Below the pieces are notes generated by a model that saw only the letters and a program-made list of their open reading frames with translations, was not told the DNA's origin and searched no databases. From contig DASZME010000019.1 in the NCBI GenBank assembly GCA_035551995.1, forward strand, positions 1-7,329: a DNA stretch of 7,329 nt, written 5' to 3'. Source of the stretch: RYN-428 sp035551995 (lineage in GTDB: Bacteria > Planctomycetota > Phycisphaerae > Tepidisphaerales > Tepidisphaeraceae). The translations under genes and the position numbers were made by a program. Below, piece by piece: positions 1 through 6,242 of this stretch (the stretch's first letter is position 1; each line of letters starts with the position of its first letter).

Positions 1-129
1 CTGCGCAAGACAGGCGCTCGCACGTACGAAGCGTTAGTCGATGCAGTTCGCGATGCGCTGTTGGCGGTGACGCCGGAGGACTGCGACGGATTTTTCGAAC
101 ATTGCGGATATGGCGAGACAGCAACCTGA
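1..129 (+). CDS. IS630-family transposase, C-terminal fragment (5' end outside window)
   Basis: Frame 1 is open from the left edge to a TGA at 127-129 and gives 42 residues beginning LRKTGARTYEALVDAVRDAL and ending GFFEHCGYGETAT. This matches the usual end of IS630-family DDE transposases: a Leu-Arg-Lys-x-x-Ala-Arg-Thr helix, a second helix (ALxDAVxxAL), then T-P-E-x-C-x-x-F-F-x-x-x-G-Y just before the stop. These enzymes cut and paste the element at TA dinucleotides. The catalytic DDE residues lie upstream of the window, so whether the gene is intact cannot be judged. It is the only gene here on the plus strand and converges with the large minus-strand gene ending at 280. The family call rests on motif recognition by eye. 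Confidence 0.82.
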   Translation: MRKTGARTYEALVDAVRDALLAVTPEDCDGFFEHCGYGETAT

Positions 130-141
130 GAAACGCTCTAG
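130..141 (+). mobile_element. Probable right end of the IS630-type element
   Basis: Directly after the transposase stop comes gaaacgctctag, whose complement ctagagcgtttc resembles terminal inverted repeats of several IS630-family elements. It is followed by TA at 142-143, the target dinucleotide this family duplicates. The left end is outside the window, so the inverted repeat cannot be matched. The exact boundary could instead fall at the TA of ctcta (139-140). If this call is right, the element ends about 140 bases downstream of the stop of the large surface-protein gene and does not interrupt it. Confidence 0.4.
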
Positions 142-279
142 TAGATTCGCCGTTCGACGTTGCCACTGATCGCCAATGCTTATGCAGGTCATTGAAAAAT
201 GTCTGTCAGTTTTCTTTATTGTTTCGGCAAAGAAACGTGGTGATATGAAAAACGGCTTGCCCCCGGCCCTTCCGGTCGA

Positions 280-3200
280 TCAATGATAGGCATCCGTGAA
301 ATTTTCGTTGGAGAGCGAGCCGCCGCTTGTGACGGTGATGTGGATTCCGTAACCGCTGGAGGGGCTTGTCTGCGTGTAGCGCGACGGCAATATCTGGCGG
401 ATGATCGTCGCGCCGGCCGGAACGCTGCTCAGGCTGTAGGCGCCGGTCGAGCCGGTTGTCGTCGAGAGTTCGCCGCTATCCAGTTTTCCGTTGTTGTTGG
501 TGTCGAGAAAGATCGTCACGGCGGCGATGCCCGCGCCGGCGCTGGTTCTGACGAAGCCGCCGACGCTGCCTTTATTGGATGTCGTTCCGGGGACGGTGTC
601 GATGAAATTTTGGTTGGAGAGGGAGGCGCCGTTGGTGACGGTGATATGGATGCCCAGGCCGCCGCTGGGGGTTGTCTGTTTATCGCCGGTCGGCAAGATC
701 TGACGAATGATCGTCGCGCCCGCGGAGACGCCGCTGAAGGTATAAGCGCCGGTTGCGCCGGTGGCGGTCGATAGCTCGCCGACGTCGAGTTTTCCGTTGT
801 TGTTCGAATCGAGATAGATGGTCACGCCGGCCACGCCCGTGCCGTTGCTGGTTTTGGCCGATCCGCTCACGCTGCCGATATTGGCGCCGGGCACGGCGGA
901 TACTTCCTTGGAAAGGGCGCTCTCGCTGGGCAGCGGCGGCGTTAACGCGGCATTGCCGTTGACGGCGCTGACCTCATAGTAGTATTTCGTCCCATTGGTC
1001 ACCGATGTATCTTTGTAGGTCGCGGACACGATCCCGGCGGCAAAGGGCGACGCGGACTCTCCGCCGGGTGTGAGGCTTCGATATACATTGTAGCTGACCG
1101 CACCCATGACAGCCGGCCAAGTCAGCGTCACCGCGCCATTTCCGGCCGTAGCGACAGGAACGGGCGCCGCCGTAAGCGTGGTGGCGTTTACGCCCGCGAA
1201 ATCGTTGTAGCCCGAGGTATTAACCGCCTCGACGTGATACTCATAATAATTACCCGGCGTGACGGTCGTGTCCGACCATCCATACGCGCTCGGCGCCGTG
1301 CGCGAGGTCGGCGGAAGACTGGCCGCCACCGAAAATGTCCCATGATTCACCGCCCGGAGGATGTTGTAACCGCTCGCGGTATGGCCGGCGTTGTCGGTCC
1401 AGACAATGTCGATTTCATTGGTAGTCACATCGGTGATCGACTGATCGGTCGGCTTGTTCGGCGCCAGCGGGATCGTGACGCTCGCCGAATTGGAATCGCC
1501 CGAATCGCCGGCCGAATCGAATGCGCGTAGTTGGTAGTAATAGGTACTGCCGGGCGCAAGGCCCGTCATGACGTCGGCGAAGGAAGCCGGACTGGCGGGT
1601 AACGTCTCGGTGATCAGGTTCTGGGTGAACCCCGAATCGGTGGCGCGGTCGAGATGATAGCCGGTCTGGTTGGTGGCGTTGTTGGTCCAGACGAGATTCA
1701 CCGAAGTCGCCGTCGCCGGCGTCGCGCCAAGCCCGCTGGGCGCGTTGGGCGAGGTCGTGGCGCTGGGGGAGTAGGTCCAATTAAGAATACTCTGCACGGC
1801 GACGCTCCCGCCGGTCCCCGCGGTAAAGCCGGCATACGCCGAGTTACCGCCGACCGTCCCGGCGATATTCACGGCATAGGTTTCGGTGACGGATTTTTGC
1901 GTCTTGGTATCGGTGATGACCTCAGTGAGAGTGGCGCCATCGTATGCCAGATTCACGGCGAAAAGGTCTCCGCTATGCAAGTCGATTCCGGTGGAGGTGA
2001 GGTCGTGGGTATTCGAAACGCCCGCAGGCGCGGCGCCATCGGTGAATAGACCCGTGGAGTCGGATCCTTCGCCGCTGTTGTTCGCCAGATCGAAGGTGAC
2101 GGCGATACTGTTATTGATTCCGCCGCCCGCGCCGCCGGAAGGTAGTTTCCCATACCCCAGCCCGCCGCCGTACTGTCCAACCGCGGTGGGGGCGGCATTT
2201 TGCAACGTGAAGGTAAACCCGTCGCCCGTCGCCGCGCCCCCGCTGAGCTGGAAGGAAAACTGCGTCGTAAAGCTGGTGATGTCGATCGGCGTCTCATAAA
2301 AAGCGCTGGTCGCTTCATTCTTGCCGCCGTCGGTCAGTTCAAGATCGCCGGCGTTGACGCTGGCTTTGGAGTTTAGTTGAAGCTGGGTCTCCCCGAAAAA
2401 TCCGGAAGAGAAATCGATCCCCGCCGCCTGATTGGTGGTGGTCGCCATCGCGGCCATCGAGAAAGGAGAGAGGCCGACGGAATTCTTGCCGGCGATTTCA
2501 AACGAATAGGTAGTGAGCGGCTGGAGCCCGCCGATGGCGATGGAAACGGCTCCGGCCGGCGCCGTGGCGATCTGGGTGAAGGGGCCGCCGTTCACGGATT
2601 CGTCAATAAGGTAGACACTTGGCTTATTCGGCGCGGCGGTACTATCGTTCCAGGTCAGGTTAATCGACGATCCGGAAAGAGCGGCCGCCGACAAAACCGG
2701 CGCGGTGGGCGCCTGCTGCGGAGCCTCATTTAATCCGTAGACGACCAAGCTGTTGGCGGTTCCGACATACACTTGGCCGTTGACGACGGTCGGCTGGGCA
2801 AACTTGACGACGGCGCCAAGATTGTCGCCGGCCACGTCATTGCTGTTCCACAATTCGGTGGAAAGCGTGCTGGCGTCGTATGCATGAATCTCATTGGAAT
2901 TGCGGTCCATCAGCCAGACGATGCCATTGGTCACTCCGTCCGACGATACGATCGGTCCGCCCGATTCGAAGCCGAGCGAAGTCAGCGCCGTCTGTGAACT
3001 TGCGACCAGCTGTCCGGTCGAGCTGAGGCTGAATTCCCTGGCGTAGCTGTTATAGCCGCTGCTGAGATAGACCTGGCCATTGAAGTAGGTCGGGGTGCTG
3101 AGAGTTCCGCCGATGATATTGGGCGGCGTATTGTTCCCGCTGCTATTGGGCACCGAATTAAAAGCCGCATCGCCGGAAGAACTGTATTTTCCGAGATTGT

Positions 3201-4536
3201 CGCGGTCCAGAACATATACCCGGCCATCTTTTCCCCCGGCCATCAAGAGGTTGGTATGTCCCGCAATTCCCGCCGACGCCGGCAGCAGCAGGGGAGCGCC
3301 GGATCCGAAATCCGAGTCGGCGGCGTCCATGGCCGCGACATTGTAGGGTATGAAATAGTCAGCCACCTTCAGACCCCATCCGTTGGGCCCCTGGTTGGCC
3401 GCGGAAGTAGTCGGGTCCGATACCGCCTTGACGACGGCTTCATTGTAGTCCGCGAGCGTCGGAAAACCGTTGGGATTAAGAGCCGGCGCGCCGTTGGTTC
3501 CGTTGCCGGTCATGAAATAAAACGCGCTGTTATCCGGTTCAAACGCCAGCGCGCCGCCGCTTTGCCAGATGCCGTCTTCGCCGCCGTTGGGCGATGTACA
3601 GAGAACGCCGCTGAGTTTGAATCCCGACGTCTTGATGTTCGCGACGTTCCACGTAACGACCCATCCATGATACGGCCCATTGTCTCCATGCGAAGCGAAA
3701 CTCACATACACCGTATTGTTCACCAGGCTGAGAGCGACGCGGTTAAACTCTCGCAAAGCGTTAAACTGAACAACCTGTTTTCCCGTGGCGTTGTACGGAT
3801 CGGTAACATGGCCATCTCCGCTTCCATAGGCGTAGATTTGCGTCGTGTTGGTATTGCCGCTTGTAGTCTCGCCGATGAGGTATGGCGTGACGGCGTCGGT
3901 CCCGTCGGAAATATTGATGGCGCGCAGGCGTTGCACGAAGTACGTCTTGCCGCCGACGACTTCCTTCGTCTTGGCCTCGACATAAAGGAGTCCGTTGGCG
4001 GGATCGATGACCGGCGTGCTGGTGATGCCGATGCCCGTGGTGACGTCGCCGGTTCCGATGTCGGAGTTCGTCACGACGGCGATGCTGGTGGCTCCCAAGG
4101 TGTTATTGATGTTTCCGCCGCTGTTGACGGTACTTAAAAAATTGCGCTTCCATAGCACTTGTCCGCCGCCCGCGTCGGCGTCGATCGCGTAGACCGTGTC
4201 GTTTTCCGTCGCGACGAATACCACGTTATGAACGCCCGCGGCGCCCGCCGCCGTGTTCACCCCGGCTTTAATCGTCACGCCCGACTCCACCAACGGCTCG
4301 GCATACACCTGTCCGTCGAGCGGTACGCTGTACAGCTTCCCGAATGTGCCCGATTTGACGTTGGTCGGCGCGAGTTGCACTTCCGCGTTGTTCACGCCGT
4401 CGCTCAGGTTGTCATAGCGATACGTCAGCACGCTGGCGGACAAAATCAAGCGCGGCTCCAGGCGCTCGGCCACGGCGGCTGCGGCCGACCCTCGCGTCGG
4501 TCGGCGAAAAATCGCGGCTGAACGGATCGATGACAT
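280..4536 (-). CDS. Large modular surface/secreted protein: LEPR motif, PQQ-like propeller, FN3, L-type lectin, FN3 x3, SdrD-B-like x2
   Basis: This 1418-residue protein is probably exported and adhesive. Numbering is from the ATG at 4536. Residues 26-34 are LEPRLILSA, the planctomycete LEPR-x-L-L type motif; there is no ordinary hydrophobic signal peptide. Residues about 52-605 form a PQQ-type beta-propeller with repeated strands such as GQVYAEPLV, STPVIDPANGLLYV, STPTYFNGQVYLS and QPTVVNGQVYVGT. A fibronectin III domain follows (610-701). Residues 705-924 are an L-type lectin domain with GDGFTFTLQN (771-780) and IAVTFDL (811-817), where the Asp suggests metal binding. Three more fibronectin III domains lie at about 930-1023, 1025-1122 and 1123-1216. 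Two SdrD-B-like domains (1221-1316, 1323-1418) end the protein. I see no transmembrane anchor, PEP-CTERM or LPXTG signal. An in-frame TTG at 4575 would add 13 residues, but the ATG has a much better ribosome binding site. The ligand is unknown, and enzymatic activity of the propeller is unlikely to be provable from sequence. Confidence 0.9.
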   Translation of the reverse strand: MSSIRSAAIFRRPTRGSAAAAVAERLEPRLILSASVLTYRYDNLSDGVNNAEVQLAPTNVKSGTFGKLYSVPLDGQVYAEPLVESGVTIKAGVNTAAGAAGVHNVVFVATENDTVYAIDADAGGGQVLWKRNFLSTVNSGGNINNTLGATSIAVVTNSDIGTGDVTTGIGITSTPVIDPANGLLYVEAKTKEVVGGKTYFVQRLRAINISDGTDAVTPYLIGETTSGNTNTTQIYAYGSGDGHVTDPYNATGKQVVQFNALREFNRVALSLVNNTVYVSFASHGDNGPYHGWVVTWNVANIKTSGFKLSGVLCTSPNGGEDGIWQSGGALAFEPDNSAFYFMTGNGTNGAPALNPNGFPTLADYNEAVVKAVSDPTTSAANQGPNGWGLKVADYFIPYNVAAMDAADSDFGSGAPLLLPASAGIAGHTNLLMAGGKDGRVYVLDRDNLGKYSSSGDAAFNSVPNSSGNNTPPNIIGGTLSTPTYFNGQVYLSSGYNSYAREFSLSSTGQLVASSQTALTSLGFESGGPIVSSDGVTNGIVWLMDRNSNEIHAYDASTLSTELWNSNDVAGDNLGAVVKFAQPTVVNGQVYVGTANSLVVYGLNEAPQQAPTAPVLSAAALSGSSINLTWNDSTAAPNKPSVYLIDESVNGGPFTQIATAPAGAVSIAIGGLQPLTTYSFEIAGKNSVGLSPFSMAAMATTTNQAAGIDFSSGFFGETQLQLNSKASVNAGDLELTDGGKNEATSAFYETPIDITSFTTQFSFQLSGGAATGDGFTFTLQNAAPTAVGQYGGGLGYGKLPSGGAGGGINNSIAVTFDLANNSGEGSDSTGLFTDGAAPAGVSNTHDLTSTGIDLHSGDLFAVNLAYDGATLTEVITDTKTQKSVTETYAVNIAGTVGGNSAYAGFTAGTGGSVAVQSILNWTYSPSATTSPNAPSGLGATPATATSVNLVWTNNATNQTGYHLDRATDSGFTQNLITETLPASPASFADVMTGLAPGSTYYYQLRAFDSAGDSGDSNSASVTIPLAPNKPTDQSITDVTTNEIDIVWTDNAGHTASGYNILRAVNHGTFSVAASLPPTSRTAPSAYGWSDTTVTPGNYYEYHVEAVNTSGYNDFAGVNATTLTAAPVPVATAGNGAVTLTWPAVMGAVSYNVYRSLTPGGESASPFAAGIVSATYKDTSVTNGTKYYYEVSAVNGNAALTPPLPSESALSKEVSAVPGANIGSVSGSAKTSNGTGVAGVTIYLDSNNNGKLDVGELSTATGATGAYTFSGVSAGATIIRQILPTGDKQTTPSGGLGIHITVTNGASLSNQNFIDTVPGTTSNKGSVGGFVRTSAGAGIAAVTIFLDTNNNGKLDSGELSTTTGSTGAYSLSSVPAGATIIRQILPSRYTQTSPSSGYGIHITVTSGGSLSNENFTDAYH
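283..876 (-). repeat. Tandem pair of SdrD-B-like domain repeats at the 3' end of the large gene
   Basis: Two domain-length units sit side by side: 571-876 (about 94 residues plus an 8-residue linker) and 283-570 (96 residues). By eye about two thirds of aligned residues are identical. Shared blocks include NNNGKLD, GATIIRQILP and GIHITVT. Both carry a D-x-N-N-N-G-K-L-D-x-G-E loop resembling dockerin or EF-hand calcium sites, as in SdrD B-type stalk domains of surface proteins. The DNA is also clearly similar, for example the segment encoding NNNGKLD (tccagttttccgttgttgtt against tcgagttttccgttgttgtt), so this is an internal duplication. The second unit ends the protein at DAYH. Confidence 0.85.
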
Positions 4537-4541
4537 TTTAG

Positions 4542-4548
4542 CTCCCTT
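4542..4548 (-). promoter_or_regulatory. Ribosome binding site deciding the start of the large gene
   Basis: On the minus strand AAGGGAG lies 5 bases before the ATG at 4536 (AAGGGAGCTAAAATG). This is a strong Shine-Dalgarno match at good spacing and supports Met at 4536. The longer reading from TTG at 4575 would place this site inside the coding region, and no comparable site precedes that TTG. Confidence 0.75.
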
Positions 4549-4595
4549 TAGGCGCCACGAATCGACGGAAGGCAAACCCCAACAGCCGACGCGCT

Positions 4596-4620
4596 ATTAT
4601 CTAAGGATTTATAATGTCAA
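4596..4620 (-). promoter_or_regulatory. Possible promoter for the large gene (TTGACA / GATAAT)
   Basis: The minus strand reads a perfect TTGACA (4615-4620) followed by GATAAT (4596-4601), within an AT-rich island in otherwise GC-rich DNA, about 60 bases upstream of the ATG at 4536. The 13-base spacer is shorter than the usual 16-18, so one of the two boxes may be fortuitous; TAATAG, 15 bases downstream of TTGACA, is a poorer alternative. The TTGACA lies within the decayed 3' tail of the antitoxin relic. Confidence 0.35.
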
Positions 4621-4859
4621 CGATACCGACACCCGGCAAGGATTCAATACATCCCCGCTCGGCTCCAGATGTACGGCTCCAGGTCGCGGCGACTCAGTCC
4701 GCGCTACTCCAAGGCGAGCTCGATCGCATGAACAGGATCGGGCGGTTCAATGGCGCGATGCTTCTCTTCCCATGCTTCGGCCAGCGTAACCAGCAAGTCA
4801 AGCCGGTCGCATTCGTCGGTGTTCGGCCTGACCTCTATTCCCCCGGGAGCCTCGACGTG
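4612..4859 (-). pseudogene. Decayed HigA-type antitoxin gene (COG5499-like HTH regulator), nonsense and frameshift
   Basis: Reading from 4859 the frame gives HVEAPGGIEVRPN followed by TDECDRLDLLVTLAEAWEEK and then HRAIEPPDPVHAIELALE. It reaches a TAG at 4704-4706 and continues in the same frame as RGLSRRDLEPYIWSRAG. This matches HigA-like antitoxins: the linker region (GTPExDxLDxLVTLxEAYExxH), then PPDPxxAIxxxxEQxGLxxxDLEPxIGSRxRVSEVLN. The TAG sits where the family has Gln, so a CAG-to-TAG change is likely. After SRAG the homology shifts frame and loses about 7 bases, continuing as DVLNPCRVSVSLTL (4612-4653) against the expected VLNRKRxLSLTM. No start codon lies within the homologous part, the true N-terminus is missing, and the relic begins right after the stop of the C45 gene. 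No HigB-like toxin is visible. In functional copies the protein neutralises a HigB RNase and represses its own operon; this copy should do neither. Confidence 0.75.
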
Positions 4860-4860
4860 T

Positions 4861-5967
4861 TCACTTGCTGAAATATTCCCGGAGATCCAATCGATGGAAA
4901 ACGCCATGGGCGGCGTCGCGGCCGGCGCTCAGGTAGATCACGCGGTTGCTCGGCTCAAAGACCATGGACTGCAAGGTCATGTCTCCCTGACTGGCGCCGG
5001 CAAGCATTTTTTGCAGGGCGTCTTTATCCACATGACCGAATTCCTCGTGCGACGCGCGGCTGAGAAAATCGTAACGCTCACATCGGCCGGGCGTGGATGC
5101 GTCCTGGCCGCGCTGGTGGTTGGTGCTGATAAGAGCGGCGGCTTCTTCGCCTCGGCGAACGGTGATGGAAGAGGGCTTGATTTCAACGACGGCGCGATGA
5201 CCTGCCGCGTCCATCAGCATCAGGTTGTTGGGAGTCTGGCGAGCGGTTTTTTCGAGAAGGGCGATCGCCTCGTCCACCGTCTTGCAGCGTTCCAAAACGG
5301 TGCGATAGAGCAACGTGTATGGCATTGCCATTGGAAGCAGCGGGGGGCGTGCGACCTCCATGTTGGCCAGCGAAAGGCCGTGCTCGTTCATGCCGCTTAA
5401 CACGCCGATCATGCCGGGCCAGCCGATGGAAACGAATTGGAAGCGGCCATCGTCGGGACGGAAAACGAGAATCGTCGTGTATTTGTCGGCGACATCGAGA
5501 GAGGGGAAATCAAGATCGCGGCCAAAGCGGGCGATGTGATCCGGCGATGCCTCGGCCGGGAGGGTGATGGTGGAACAGGCCGACATCGCCGCCAGATCTA
5601 AAAAGCATTGTCCCAGGGCGGTTTCATCGGTATCGACGCCGCTTTGGCGAGCGAGGGCGGTTACCTCGGCGAGGTGCTCGGGCAAGAAATGTCGCTCGAA
5701 CGCCCTGGCCGCGGCGATGGCGATAACGCGTTTTGTGGGGGAGCCGAGGAAGACGGTCAGATATTTTTCGTGGAGGAGCTTGATGGGCGCCGCCAGCCGC
5801 TGTCCCTGCTGCGATCCCATGTCGGCGGAGGAGCCGTGAAGCTGGACGATCGGGATGGGGAACGCCGCCGCGCTCTGAGTGGCCGGCGATTGGGCAAAAA
5901 GCCCGGCGGCGGAAAGATGAAGCAGAAGGCAGATACAAACGGCGCTGATTGAACGATGCATCGACAT
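4861..5967 (-). CDS. Secreted C45-family autoproteolytic acyltransferase/hydrolase (Ntn fold, AAT-like)
   Basis: This 368-residue protein belongs by motif to the acyl-CoA:6-aminopenicillanic acid acyltransferase (peptidase C45) group. Such enzymes self-cleave to expose an N-terminal Cys and then hydrolyse or transfer amide-linked acyl groups. Residues 1 to about 26 are a signal peptide: Arg at 5, a hydrophobic run (CICLLLHLSAAGLF), then AQS. Family marks are G-x-x-x-G-x-Q-x-G in GSSADMGSQQG (45-55), the presumed nucleophile Cys131 in MSACSTI, FGRDLDFPS (148-156), the block GWPGMIGVLSGMNEHGLSLA (182-201) and STNHQ (281-285). The residue before the Cys is Ala, where the fungal enzyme has Gly. 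Length is normal and the gene looks intact. The ATG at 5967 has a modest GGA site 6 bases upstream; the Met at 5961 is a worse alternative. Substrate is unknown, and penicillin acylation should not be assumed. The stop directly abuts the antitoxin relic. Confidence 0.85.
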   Translation of the reverse strand: MSMHRSISAVCICLLLHLSAAGLFAQSPATQSAAAFPIPIVQLHGSSADMGSQQGQRLAAPIKLLHEKYLTVFLGSPTKRVIAIAAARAFERHFLPEHLAEVTALARQSGVDTDETALGQCFLDLAAMSACSTITLPAEASPDHIARFGRDLDFPSLDVADKYTTILVFRPDDGRFQFVSIGWPGMIGVLSGMNEHGLSLANMEVARPPLLPMAMPYTLLYRTVLERCKTVDEAIALLEKTARQTPNNLMLMDAAGHRAVVEIKPSSITVRRGEEAAALISTNHQRGQDASTPGRCERYDFLSRASHEEFGHVDKDALQKMLAGASQGDMTLQSMVFEPSNRVIYLSAGRDAAHGVFHRLDLREYFSK

Positions 5968-6200
5968 AGGTATTCCAACTTTATCCCAGGGGGAGCGTCA
6001 CGGACGCCGGCTCGACGTCGATAAATGATACCTGTCGATCCCGGCGAAAGTTCGCGCCATAAAAAAGCGCATCACAGAAGCGAAGCGATCGTTATTCGAC
6101 GAGGAATTCAGGACTCCGGGTTTGTGTCGAATGACGTCCGCCAGGGAAAAATGGGACATACGGAAACAGAGTTCGGGCAACAAGGTGTCGTGCGACTTGA

Positions 6201-6235
6201 ACCGAAGCCTAAATCGCTTCCGTCGCCTTGGGCGA
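6201..6235 (-). terminator. Weak stem-loops after the acidic-protein gene
   Basis: Just past the stop of the acidic-protein gene the minus strand can form a tight hairpin TCGCC-CAA-GGCGA (6223-6235). A second one, GAAGC-GATTTAG-GCTTC (6204-6220), extends by AC/GT past one mismatch. Neither is followed by a T-run, so they are not classical intrinsic terminators and may be chance in GC-rich DNA. The rest of the gap to the C45 gene (5968-6200) shows no gene I can support. Confidence 0.2.
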
Positions 6236-6242
6236 ATTGACG

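Noticed and set aside
221..236. Hairpin GTTTC-GGCAAA-GAAAC as a terminator for the large gene
   Set aside because: Only five base pairs and, on the minus strand, followed by an A-rich rather than T-rich stretch; the five-T run on the minus strand (248-252) follows only a three-pair stem. Nothing else is recognisable between 142 and 279.
3256..4137. Plus-strand open frame of 293 codons opposite the large gene
   Set aside because: Arg/Val/Gly-rich translation with no recognisable domain, lying fully inside the well-supported minus-strand coding region; typical antisense shadow of GC-rich DNA.
4614..4871. Plus-strand 85-codon frame with an AAGGA-like site before its ATG
   Set aside because: It overlaps the antitoxin relic in antisense and the end of the C45 gene; the minus-strand homology is far more specific.
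4750..5400. Plus-strand 216-codon frame
   Set aside because: Antisense to the C45 gene, whose motifs and signal peptide identify the true coding strand.
6012..6021. Perfect 10-base palindrome TCGACGTCGA upstream of the C45 gene as an operator
   Set aside because: Short CG-rich palindromes are expected by chance in this DNA and no second copy or adjacent promoter was found to support an operator role.
5998..6240. Short open frames on both strands in the gap between the acidic gene and the C45 gene
   Set aside because: No family resemblance, no convincing ribosome binding site, and composition does not favour either strand.
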